Source: Psychrobacillus faecigallinarum
GTDB taxonomy: Bacteria > Bacillota > Bacilli > Bacillales_A > Planococcaceae
Direction: 5' to 3'
DNA: 64,000 nt
NCBI RefSeq assembly: GCF_014836595.1
Contig: NZ_JACSQO010000005.1
Location: forward strand, 144,556 to 208,555
Below the pieces are notes generated by a model. That model did no database searches, was not told the origin of the DNA, and worked only from the letters and a program-made list of their open reading frames with translations. The position numbers and the translations under genes were made by a program. Numbering within the stretch: position 1 is the stretch's first letter; every line of letters starts with the position of its first letter. Shown piece after piece: positions 17,817 through 24,641 of this stretch.

Positions 17817-18192
17817 CCATGTAGCGCAAAACCAGCGCTACACCACAGAGAATGAAAATGTGAAAAACGGGTATAGGATACTATGGCTGGCGAAGAAGGT
17901 CGATCAACTATGGTGCCATTGAGCCCATCCGTTAGTCTGACTCCAACGACCACGGTGCATCACAGACTGTCGCACTCTATATGAGTAGCACTCATGGGAG
18001 ATTAATCCTACTCTGGTTATTGCACCAGCCTGCCTTTATTCTTACAAGAATATGGAGTTGATTCTTGATTTACCTTTTAACTTAATATAAACATTCTAAG
18101 GCTCAGCTTTTTTTAAAAATCTTATTCTGAGTCTCTTTTGTTATGCATTTTTGTATATTTTGAGCATTTTTTAATTTTCATGGGAGTTGAAT
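17817..18192. repeat. 380-bp repeat element, copy 2 (structured)
   Basis: Second copy of the 16322-16702 element in the same orientation. It differs mainly in the first ~80 bases and in the length of a T/A run. It starts 10 bases beyond the stop of the cold-shock-domain gene, exactly as copy 1 follows the kinase gene. Both copies therefore behave as 3' flanks of a gene. Confidence 0.75.
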
Positions 18193-18201
18193 AAGATTTT
18201 T

Positions 18202-18447
18202 TTAGTCAGAGATGATGATTACATTTTCTGCAACTTGCTCTTGGTCGGTAGAATTTGGGTTTTCAATTAAATCAAAGGATACTTTTTGACCTTGTTTAAG
18301 GAATATGAACCCATTCGGAAATCTTTCTTTATCAGGTAAAATCGAACTGAAATGAACAAAAACATGATTTCCATCCTCACCGTCAAGCATAATACGACCA
18401 TAACCCTTTTCTTCTTTAAACCATTTAACAATTCCCTCTCGTTTCAT
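18202..18447 (-). CDS. cold-shock domain protein
   Basis: 81 residues with an OB-fold cold-shock domain. VKWFKEEKGYGRI carries the RNP1 motif and HVFVHFSSI carries RNP2. It is longer than typical 66-residue CspB and has an extended loop (PDKERFPNGFIFLKQGQ), so it is not a standard housekeeping Csp. Single-stranded nucleic-acid binding is expected. It is one cassette of the repeat array, 28 bases from R2 at its 5' side. Confidence 0.85.
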   Translation of the reverse strand: MKREGIVKWFKEEKGYGRIMLDGEDGNHVFVHFSSILPDKERFPNGFIFLKQGQKVSFDLIENPNSTDQEQVAENVIIISD

Positions 18448-18473
18448 ATCTGTTCGACCTCCAATTCATTTTT

Positions 18474-18543
18474 TTACTCAACTAAACTGCCGCGCTAGTT
18501 AACTAAGAAAAAAGGCTTTACTCCTTCTTAAAGCACCAGTTAG
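18474..18543. repeat. array repeat R2 (full length)
   Basis: TTACTCAACTAAACTG, then CTAGTTAACTAAG, then AAAGGCTTTACTCC and AAAGCACCAGTTAG. It keeps the two arms and the terminator half, with a small deletion in the hairpin. It lies between the cold-shock gene (28 bases upstream of its start) and the stop of the 18546 gene (3 bases). Confidence 0.8.
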
Positions 18544-18545
18544 TA

Positions 18546-18905
18546 TCAATTTCTACCCCAATACCTTTCAATTTCATTTGAGGCTTTCCTCGTCTCTGAA
18601 CCCATATACTTATAAGCTTTTTTTAATAGCTTTTTAGAGTCGCCAAGTTGTGCAAGTATAGTAACGCTTAGTAATTCTTTAACTTCATCATCTCCTGAAG
18701 TTGCCATCAGTTCAAGATAATCAAATAATTCCTTTATCTTTGGTATATCCTTCTCTTTTCCAATGAGTTCATTAAAATAATTGCTGCATTCACCAAAGAA
18801 GACATGATTTAGGATTTCACCATTAAATTCAATATGTTCTTGTAAGTAACGCTTGTACTCTTCAAATTCATCTGTAAAGTGTATTGCTAAGTCTTTATAT
18901 TCCAT
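18546..18905 (-). CDS. small helical protein, DUF7674-like
   Basis: 119 residues, acidic and largely alpha-helical. The segment HVFFGECSNYFNELI followed by LFDYLELMATSGDDEVKELLSVTILAQLGD resembles the DUF7674 group, which is often annotated as a possible immunity protein. The ending AKYMGSETR-like and IERYWG is typical. Its biochemical role is unknown. It lies 3 bases from R2 at its 3' end and 39 bases from R3 at its 5' end. AGGAGA precedes the start. Confidence 0.6.
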   Translation of the reverse strand: MEYKDLAIHFTDEFEEYKRYLQEHIEFNGEILNHVFFGECSNYFNELIGKEKDIPKIKELFDYLELMATSGDDEVKELLSVTILAQLGDSKKLLKKAYKYMGSETRKASNEIERYWGRN

Positions 18906-18943
18906 TTTTTCTCCTGTTGCTGAACAATTGTATTTATAATTTC

Positions 18944-18976
18944 TTATTCAACTAAACTGCTGCTTTAGTTGAATAA
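18944..18976. repeat. array repeat R3 (palindrome half only)
   Basis: A perfect inverted repeat with 13-bp arms TTATTCAACTAAA and TTTAGTTGAATAA around CTGCTGC. The terminator half is absent here; a terminator half alone is present at R4 (19514), on the other side of the 18981-19493 gene. The gene looks inserted within one repeat. Confidence 0.8.
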
Positions 18977-18980
18977 CATA

Positions 18981-19493
18981 TTACCCGCTATGAATTTCAA
19001 AGCAAAAACATCCAAATGGTAAATGTTCTTCTTTTAACTCCATTTCTGATTTTGCTATTTTCATCATCCTAGGTAAAATATCCCTTAAGGAGTCCTTATA
19101 TTCTTCAAGTGCCTTTTGATATGAAACAATATCGTTATGTTTACATAATGGATATAGTATGGCACCTAGCTTCACATCATTAAGTGCTCTAGGGGTATCT
19201 ATTGGTTCAAGACAATCTAAGATATGCATCTTTTGGTCCTGCTCATCAAACCAATCTCTACATTCTATATAAAACATGAATTCCTCGAATTCAATTTGCA
19301 TATCTACTTCCTCATTTATATAGAATGGTGTAATCCTAATGTATTCGGTAGTTGAATCAGAACTAATAATCTCATCTAATATTCCTTTTAACTCAGTAAT
19401 GGTTGGGTAACGTCTATATTTTCCATTGTAGTAAACAGTGTTATTGTAAACTATTTCGTTAATTTCCCCTTTATCTTTCCCTATTATTTTCAT
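18981..19493 (-). CDS. hypothetical protein of the repeat array, 170 aa
   Basis: No family recognised. It is an acidic soluble protein rich in aromatic and Glu residues (RITPFYINEEVDMQIEFEEF, then YIECRDWFDEQDQ) with no signal peptide or membrane helix. The size and acidity resemble immunity-type or SMI1-like proteins, but no motif proves it. The stop codon is 4 bases from R3 and the start is 20 bases from R4. GGAGGC precedes the ATG. Confidence 0.6.
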   Translation of the reverse strand: MKIIGKDKGEINEIVYNNTVYYNGKYRRYPTITELKGILDEIISSDSTTEYIRITPFYINEEVDMQIEFEEFMFYIECRDWFDEQDQKMHILDCLEPIDTPRALNDVKLGAILYPLCKHNDIVSYQKALEEYKDSLRDILPRMMKIAKSEMELKEEHLPFGCFCFEIHSG

Positions 19494-19513
19494 CGCCTCC
19501 TTTATTACATATT

Positions 19514-19560
19514 TAAGCCCACTTCTTATTGAAGTAAAGCACCACGTTAGTTTAAGTACA
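19514..19560. repeat. array repeat R4 (terminator half only)
   Basis: AAGCCCACTT...GAAGTAAAGCACC followed by ACGTTAGTTTAAGTAC and a CCTTCACAAACT tail. It matches the right half of R5, including the tail, but lacks the palindrome, which is found at R3 on the other side of the adjacent gene. Confidence 0.75.
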
Positions 19561-19700
19561 TTCCTTCACAAACTTTTTTATTCACTCTTGCAAATAATGG
19601 ATCTTTATAAGTGTTTTTATTTATAAAACAAAGGATTATCAAATTATATTATAGAATAATGTAAAAGAGGTGTGTCTCTTCCCATGAAAGGATAGTGTGA

Positions 19701-20552
19701 GTGCTAATGATAAATGAAGAATGGAAAGAAGCCTATGGTCAGTATGACATTCCAAACGAAATTCACCTTTTGCATCAATTAGAAAATGAATTAAGGAACG
19801 AAGGACTATCACTTAGTCAAATTGCTTTTCAACCAATTAATCTATTCGATCCATATTCGATTACCCCTCCTGATTTGATTCCTTTTGCTAGTACTGGTGG
19901 CGATGGTATTCATTTCGGTTTTTTAACAGATTTTCATTCAGTTTCGAATTTAAGCGAAGCACCAATCGTATGTGTTTCGCCAACCAATGATCCTCCCCTG
20001 CGATATATGGCACGAAACATTCGAGAGTTTTTAAACTTAGTCTATTCTGTTCCTTATGCTGAAATGCTCGAAACCATGTGGAACTACGATGATGAAAAAC
20101 AAGTAATTGGACTGGTAAAGGAATTCGAGAAATACACCTCAAGTAATTGGGAGGAAAATCGTAAGTCTATACTAACGCGTTATCAGCAAGTTTTTGGAAC
20201 GAAGAAATTGGAGGTATTGAGCTATTTCCATGAAGTGAAAAAAGACAGGGCTGAATCCATCCATATGACTACATTGGATGGACTTGGGGTCCTTTGTGCA
20301 AAACCATCTATACAATCAAAACAGCACTTCAATTTCCCTCAAAATCGCAATTGCGATGAATCGGAAGTGGTGAAGATGAAATCTTTTTTGGATCAATCTA
20401 ATGAATTGGAAAAACTTGCATTTGTTCGTGACGCGAATTATTGGTACATCGTGACGTCAGGTTACCATGAAGCAGTCTGGGAATTGATCCTAGAATTACT
20501 GACATCATTGAAGCTAAAAGATGAAGTGGAACGTGTTTCTGAAAGGTGCTAA
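19701..20552 (+). CDS. SUKH/SMI1-like hypothetical protein, 283 aa
   Basis: The only plus-strand gene of the repeat array. The segment PFASTGGDGIHFGFLTDF resembles the core of SMI1/KNR4 (SUKH) proteins, where a G-x-D/G-G/D turn follows a P-F-A strand. IVCVSPTNDP and ARNIREFLNLVY follow in similar order. SUKH proteins are commonly immunity proteins or general interaction modules. The C-terminal ~130 residues have no recognisable relation. The ATG at 19701 could be replaced by a start at codon 3 (MINEEW). It has its own terminator. Confidence 0.6.
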   Translation: MLMINEEWKEAYGQYDIPNEIHLLHQLENELRNEGLSLSQIAFQPINLFDPYSITPPDLIPFASTGGDGIHFGFLTDFHSVSNLSEAPIVCVSPTNDPPLRYMARNIREFLNLVYSVPYAEMLETMWNYDDEKQVIGLVKEFEKYTSSNWEENRKSILTRYQQVFGTKKLEVLSYFHEVKKDRAESIHMTTLDGLGVLCAKPSIQSKQHFNFPQNRNCDESEVVKMKSFLDQSNELEKLAFVRDANYWYIVTSGYHEAVWELILELLTSLKLKDEVERVSERC

Positions 20553-20595
20553 GCACATTAAGAATCGTAAATATTGAGACATTATTACCTATGAT

Positions 20596-20624
20596 AAAAA
20601 GCCTGAGAAAACTTCAGGCTTTTT
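20596..20624 (+). terminator. intrinsic terminator of the 19701-20552 gene
   Basis: AAAAAGCCTGA and TCAGGCTTTTT arms around a short loop, 43 bases past the stop. The T-tract is on the plus strand and the A-tract makes it usable in both directions. Confidence 0.8.
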
Positions 20625-20655
20625 ACTTTAAATAATAAACCAAAAAGGTAATTCG

Positions 20656-20740
20656 TTATTCAACTAAACTGTTGCTTTAGTTCAATAAGAAAAAAAGCTT
20701 TACTCCTTCTTGAAGTAAAGCACCTCGTTAGTTTAAGTAC
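20656..20740. repeat. array repeat R5 (full length, reference copy)
   Basis: Best full copy, about 85 bp. Read on the plus strand: arm TTATTCAACTAAAC, short spacer, arm TTTAGTTCAATAAG, an A-run, hairpin GCTTTACTcc...GAAGTAAAGC, then a third arm CGTTAGTTTAAGTAC. Read on the minus strand, the direction of most array genes, the hairpin followed by CTTTTTTT is an intrinsic terminator. The palindrome follows it and lies 20-65 bases before the next start codon. Eight related copies lie between 17741 and 22468. Confidence 0.85.
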
Positions 20741-20828
20741 ATTATTTCACAAACTCCTATGTTGGTTGATTCAAATTATGTGCTGCTTTTAATTAAAAAC
20801 AGCAACTTTGTTATGCCATACTTAGTAA

Positions 20829-21452
20829 TTAAATCAGATTATTCATCTCTTTTAAAAAGTAATCAAGCCACTCATTTTGAGGAGAAACAATCTGCGGCAA
20901 ATTATCTAATTGAGACCAAAATAATTTAAACGTATGATTATCCGTCTCAATTTCCCATTCATTAAACTCACTGTTTGATTGTAGATGATAAAATTGTCTT
21001 GTTATTTTTATTGCTAAATTTGTTTCTTCTACCCAACCAGTTATCTGATAAGATATGTAATTCGGCTCCGGATATTTATCTCCTTCTTTATAAGAAATTT
21101 GTACAAATTCCCCATGTTTTCGTTCATGAAGTACAGTGATACCTCTTCTAATTTCTGCCCATTGGAAACTTGACGTGTCTGGTTTTGAATATATTTTAGC
21201 ATTATTAAAAATGATATATTTTCCTTCTAAGTTTTGTTCCTGACTCCCAATGGCTTTACATTTAACGAATTCTTTAAGACCAGTTTCTTCAATTGCTTCT
21301 CTAATAGCTGCTTGATAAGAGTCCTCATTAATTTCTACTGTGCCTGCTGGTATTTGAATACCTGCACTGGGATGTTGTATTAAAAGAAGTTCTAGTTTGT
21401 TATCGATTTTTCTAGTAATAAAGCATGTAACCTTTCCTAATACTTTTTCCAT
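20829..21452 (-). CDS. Nudix hydrolase
   Basis: 207 residues from the ATG at 21452, which follows GGAGGAGACT. A longer frame to 21560 would run through array repeat R6, so I reject it. The Nudix box is complete: G-TVEIN-E, seven residues, then REAIEETGL. The family cleaves nucleoside-diphosphate derivatives. The C-terminal extension of about 90 residues (TGWVEETNLAIKITRQFYHL...) and the first-strand KVTCFITRKIDNKLELLLI suggest a divergent member with unknown substrate. It is a single-gene cassette between R5 and R6. Confidence 0.88.
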   Translation of the reverse strand: MEKVLGKVTCFITRKIDNKLELLLIQHPSAGIQIPAGTVEINEDSYQAAIREAIEETGLKEFVKCKAIGSQEQNLEGKYIIFNNAKIYSKPDTSSFQWAEIRRGITVLHERKHGEFVQISYKEGDKYPEPNYISYQITGWVEETNLAIKITRQFYHLQSNSEFNEWEIETDNHTFKLFWSQLDNLPQIVSPQNEWLDYFLKEMNNLI

Positions 21453-21489
21453 AGTCTCCTCCATAAAAATATAAATTGGGTTAAACACT

Positions 21490-21521
21490 ATTGAGCTAAA
21501 CTGCTTCGTTAGTTGAACAAT
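21490..21521. repeat. array repeat R6 (palindrome half only)
   Basis: ATTGAGCTAAACTG, CTTCG and TTAGTTGAACAAT. Only the palindrome is present. It lies 38 bases upstream of the Nudix start codon and 45 bases past the small-peptide stop at 21566. Confidence 0.75.
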
Positions 21522-21565
21522 ATAAAAGAGACGTCTATACAGCTCATTGATCTTGAACAAAGGAT

Positions 21566-21688
21566 TTAAGGTCTTTTTCTTTTTTTAGATAAATTTATTA
21601 TTAAAAGAATAATAGCAAGTGCGAAAATTAAAATAAACCCGACTATGCTAAGTATAAAAATTAGTCCAGGAAATCCTATGTTGTTCAT
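21566..21688 (-). CDS. 40-aa single-helix membrane peptide
   Basis: An ORF of 40 codons between R6 and R7. The ATG at 21688 follows a perfect GGAGGTG with good spacing. Residues 5-32 form one strong hydrophobic helix (GFPGLIFILSIVGFIL at its start), followed by a basic tail NLSKKRKRP. The layout is that of a small membrane protein or a type I toxin-like peptide; neither function can be shown. Its position as the only ORF between two array repeats argues that it is a genuine cassette. Confidence 0.65.
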   Translation of the reverse strand: MNNIGFPGLIFILSIVGFILIFALAIILLIINLSKKRKRP

Positions 21689-21760
21689 AATAACACCTCC
21701 TCATAATGCAGAAACCACTACTATAACAACTACTTCGTCACTAGTCTAAACAACACCTGC

Positions 21761-21842
21761 TTATTGAACTAACCTGCTTCGTTAGTTTGATAAGAAAAAG
21801 GCTTTACTCCTTCTTAAAGTAAAGCACCCGCTAGTTCAACAA
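21761..21842. repeat. array repeat R7 (full length)
   Basis: Arms TTATTGAACTAAC and GTTAGTTTGATAAG, hairpin GGCTTTACTCC...AAAGTAAAGC, third arm GCTAGTTCAACAAG. It separates the 40-aa peptide gene from the 21862 gene, whose stop is about 20 bases away. Confidence 0.8.
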
Positions 21843-21861
21843 GGATAGTTTTAAATAGTCT

Positions 21862-22374
21862 TCAGGGGAGGATGACCTTTTTGAGCTGTTCTTTCGTTGA
21901 TAAACTAATATCATTTGTACCAACCAAAAAAGAATATCCGTGTGAAATCACTTCTGTTAGAGTGTCACTTGGACCTAATTCGAATATAGGATACTGTACC
22001 GAGACTTTACCCTTCAATTCATCTCTATCCTGTATCTTAAATCTTATTTCCTTTGATGAATTAGTTATAAAGAAATCATCTAAGGTTAATTTCCATCCAA
22101 CATCGTCTAGTATAATATCCAGTTCATCTATCGAATGAACCTCGTCAATTCTGTACCTAAGCCTTTTGTCATCATTGTCTAAATCATCCACTTCTCTTAC
22201 AAAGTTATGGATAACCTTTATAGGGAAACAGTTATAGTTTTTCCAGAAGTCAGATAAAGTTGTTCCATATTCTCCGTCAACACTATACATATATTCTGGT
22301 TCTTTTGTACAATCACAAGCCCAAAAATCTATACGGTTATTTATATACACCGTTCGGTCATTAATATTAACCAT
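21862..22374 (-). CDS. hypothetical protein of the repeat array, 170 aa
   Basis: No family recognised. The protein is acidic and soluble, with an N-terminal TVYINNRIDFWACDCTKEPE containing a Cys-x-Cys, a DDLDNDDKRLRYRIDE stretch and a beta-rich C-terminus. There is no signal peptide. The length matches the other unknown array protein at 18981 (both 170 residues), but I see no clear sequence similarity. It lies between R7 and R8, and GGAGGGAG precedes the start. Confidence 0.6.
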   Translation of the reverse strand: MVNINDRTVYINNRIDFWACDCTKEPEYMYSVDGEYGTTLSDFWKNYNCFPIKVIHNFVREVDDLDNDDKRLRYRIDEVHSIDELDIILDDVGWKLTLDDFFITNSSKEIRFKIQDRDELKGKVSVQYPIFELGPSDTLTEVISHGYSFLVGTNDISLSTKEQLKKVILP

Positions 22375-22437
22375 ATTACTTTCTCCCTCCTATTTAGTGC
22401 TTCAACTTCTTATTTTCCTTTTCATTATTCCTTTTTC

Positions 22438-22468
22438 TTATTCAACTAACCTGCTTCGTTAGTTTAAG
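22438..22468. repeat. array repeat R8 (collapsed copy)
   Basis: TTATTCAACTAAC, CTGCTTC, GTTAGTTTAAGTG and then a CCTTCACAA tail like that of R4 and R5. The terminator hairpin is missing, as if lost by recombination between the two GTTAGTT arms. It is the last recognisable copy and marks the right end of the array. Confidence 0.7.
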
Positions 22469-22683
22469 TGAAAACCTTCACAATCTTATTCAAATCTTAA
22501 CATAACCATCCAATTTGTTCCTATCTGTTTTTAAATAAATTAATAATTGAAAGCTCGGATCTCCTGACATCCTTTTCTCCACCTCGGTTGAAAACTACCC
22601 TTTTTTCCTTTAATTCATCCTATTTGCTCGATATTCCGGCATTTTTGCGTTCATCCTTCTTTCAACAACATTAACTCCTAACT

Positions 22684-22725
22684 AAAACGACCAAAACCCT
22701 GTCATATAAGGGTATTGGCCGTTTT
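22684..22725. terminator. bidirectional terminator-like hairpin
   Basis: AAAACGACCAAAACCCT and AGGGTATTGGCCGTTTT arms with two mismatches around a short loop. The T and A ends make it plausible in both directions. It could end the 22993 transcript on the minus strand, although it is some 270 bases away. Confidence 0.55.
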
Positions 22726-22992
22726 AAGTACAGCAGGTTATTTGAGTTAATTACGATTATACGAATTGTTTGTAAACCTAATAAAATTATTTGAAGTTTC
22801 CCCTATTTCGTCTTTCACTTATTTCTAAAAGGATAATAGTCAGTATTCTGTTAACATTAAAACGTCGAAATTGGACAGAAAAAAATCCTGTGTGTAAAAT
22901 TATTGTTCTTTTTTCATTAAGTCCGGAAATTATTGCCTCAAAATTGGACAAAAATTTCTAGACTTTTTAAAATACTTTATATATCGTGTAAA

Positions 22993-23478
22993 TTATTCAA
23001 ATGTAATTGTATCTCCAATAATAAATGTTTCACTCTGAGAACCGTCGCCATTTGTCCACTCAACAACTATCTCTGATTCATTAAATATTTCTTTAATATC
23101 CTCTTCACTTAATCCTTTTGAATAAAAAGTCAGCTCATATTGATATTCAGCAAAACTCTCCTCAGAGTTATCTTGTGAAGTACCCTTCCCTCCCCAATAA
23201 CGCTTTATTTGGTCATGATTATCTAATACACCGCTCCAATTATCAAACATTTCAATTTTTCTTTCTGTATCACTTTTATGCTCCATATAGAAATTGAAAG
23301 TAAGTTTTTTAAAGTCTTCTTTTTTTGATTCGCTGTATTCAACTGGTCGCCCTAAGGTATTGAAATCTTCTTCTGTTAAGTTAGAAATTACCGTTCCAAT
23401 TGTGATTTCAGGTTCTGCATTGTTACAAGCGGTTAATATGCTGCAGATCCCTATTAGTATGATTATGAGCCTCTTCAT
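22993..23478 (-). CDS. hypothetical lipoprotein, 161 aa
   Basis: The signal peptide MKRLIIILIGICSILTACNN ends in a lipobox (LTAC, Cys18), so it is probably membrane-anchored outside the cell. The remainder is acidic and Tyr/Phe-rich, with EYQYELTFYS and VVEWTNGDGSQSETF beta-type segments. No family recognised. It is divergent from the secreted-protein gene at 23642. The palindromic operator between the two could affect both. Confidence 0.7.
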   Translation of the reverse strand: MKRLIIILIGICSILTACNNAEPEITIGTVISNLTEEDFNTLGRPVEYSESKKEDFKKLTFNFYMEHKSDTERKIEMFDNWSGVLDNHDQIKRYWGGKGTSQDNSEESFAEYQYELTFYSKGLSEEDIKEIFNESEIVVEWTNGDGSQSETFIIGDTITFE

Positions 23479-23545
23479 AACTATTTCCCCTTTGAATTTA
23501 GTTATTACATATTTTTTATTATAGTTTATCAGTATCCCTCTTCAC

Positions 23546-23569
23546 ATAATATTCATTTATGAATATTAT
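23546..23569. promoter_or_regulatory. palindromic operator upstream of the secreted-protein gene
   Basis: A perfect inverted repeat with 11-bp arms ATAATATTCAT and ATGAATATTAT around TT. Its core TATTCA-N4-TGAATA recurs at 25535-25550 in the promoter between the Rgg-like gene and its divergent peptide. A TATAAT -10 candidate lies at 23593-23598. A shared binding site of the 24642 regulator is inferred. Confidence 0.65.
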
Positions 23570-23641
23570 AAACAATTAAATGTTCTAAAAATTATAATAT
23601 TTTTATAGAGGTTAAAAACAATTATAAAGGAGCTGAAGATT

Positions 23642-24472
23642 TTGAAGAAGAAAAATTTATTGTTTGCATTATCTCCATTTATTTTAGGCCTATCTATAAT
23701 GGGTAGCTCTACTACCGAAGCTAGTAGCATTTCTGAGAAGGAATATGAACAGAAAACTGAAGTTCAATTATCAAATATTTTTAATGAGACTAGCTTATCT
23801 TCTTTAGATTTAAAAGGCACTAATCTTACCAAATCAATTGCCCAACTATCTGACGAAGAGTTTGATCGTTTTATGTATAATGTCGTTAAAAACAACGATG
23901 AAAGTACCGATACTTTAACAAAAAAACTCGATGAAGTTGGAGTTGAATTTGCAATTAAACCTAAAGGGAACGAAGGAATCTCAATTAATGCTGTTAAGTC
24001 TAATGATGTGACTTTAACTGCTTATTCTTCAAAACGTTCTGGAGATTCTTATTATCGCATCAGTGGAATGTGGGATGCATCAATTGGAGAAGTTTATTCT
24101 GCAACAGAAGATCCAGTTTCTATTGAATGGGACCCAAGTGCCGCTACATATTATGGCTCAGCGGGAGATAACAACGTATCTTCAGTTTCAGATGTAGGGC
24201 AAAAAGGTCAGGGAATAGTTATGTTCACAGTTGTTGACGATGGTCAGTTTGATGGATACGCAACTGTATATGTAACTAAAAAATCATCTTCACAATTATT
24301 CTATGGTATTAAATATATTCATTCTTACTCAACTTTTAATGCTGATGTCGGTGGCGAAGCAGGTATTAACTTCGAAAGAGGTGGAATTACAGGTGGGTTT
24401 ACCTTTAATATCCAACAAAAAACAAACGTTGTTACATGGCAAAAATGGGACGACAATACCCTATACTATTAA
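23642..24472 (+). CDS. secreted protein of unknown function
   Basis: 276 residues from a TTG at 23642, with AAGGAG about 9 bases upstream. A Sec signal peptide (KKKNLLFALSPFILGLSIMG, cleavage probably after TEASS or nearby) is followed by a mainly beta-strand body. The C-terminus is Gly- and aromatic-rich (GEAGINFERGGITGGFTF then NIQQKTNVVTWQKW). There is no LPXTG anchor, lipobox or catalytic motif. The middle region (about residues 85-110) is a possible propeptide boundary. I do not recognise the family. The palindrome upstream suggests control by the 24642 regulator. Confidence 0.7.
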   Translation: MKKKNLLFALSPFILGLSIMGSSTTEASSISEKEYEQKTEVQLSNIFNETSLSSLDLKGTNLTKSIAQLSDEEFDRFMYNVVKNNDESTDTLTKKLDEVGVEFAIKPKGNEGISINAVKSNDVTLTAYSSKRSGDSYYRISGMWDASIGEVYSATEDPVSIEWDPSAATYYGSAGDNNVSSVSDVGQKGQGIVMFTVVDDGQFDGYATVYVTKKSSSQLFYGIKYIHSYSTFNADVGGEAGINFERGGITGGFTFNIQQKTNVVTWQKWDDNTLYY

Positions 24473-24518
24473 GTAATTTATGGCATATAACCTTAACCTC
24501 TATTAGTTCCAGGTGTAC

Positions 24519-24585
24519 AATAACTCCCTTTAATTTGTTAGAAAAATATATTCATATTTTTCTCTAGCTATTAGAGGGAGTTATT
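24519..24585. repeat. long hairpin between convergent genes
   Basis: Outer arms AATAACTCCCT and AGGGAGTTATT, inner arms AGAAAAATAT and ATATTTTTCT. It folds as one nested stem about 65 bases long, without a T-tract on either side. It may act as a transcript end or stabiliser for the secreted-protein mRNA. Confidence 0.6.
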
Positions 24586-24641
24586 ACGAATATATTACTT
24601 TGTAAAGGGCAAGATAAGAATAACCCTCTAAATTTTGGATA

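Larger units (their letters stand above)
22381..22992. other. gene-free stretch at the array's right end
   Basis: Contains array repeat R8 (22438), a strong hairpin (22684-22725) and two copies of AAATTGGACA (about 22868 and 22942). I see no ORF with a ribosome site. Confidence 0.5.

Noticed and set aside
21453..21560. N-terminal extension of the Nudix gene
   Set aside because: It would read through array repeat R6, and GGAGGAGACT precedes the ATG at 21452.
17741..22468. Canonical integron attC sites
   Set aside because: The arms read GTTAGTT and AACTAAC, which do not fit the GTTRRRY/RYYYAAC core, and there is no intI. I keep the array as integron-like only.
24519..24585. Rho-independent terminator
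   Set aside because: The stem is long but lacks a T-tract on either strand, so I list it as a hairpin only.
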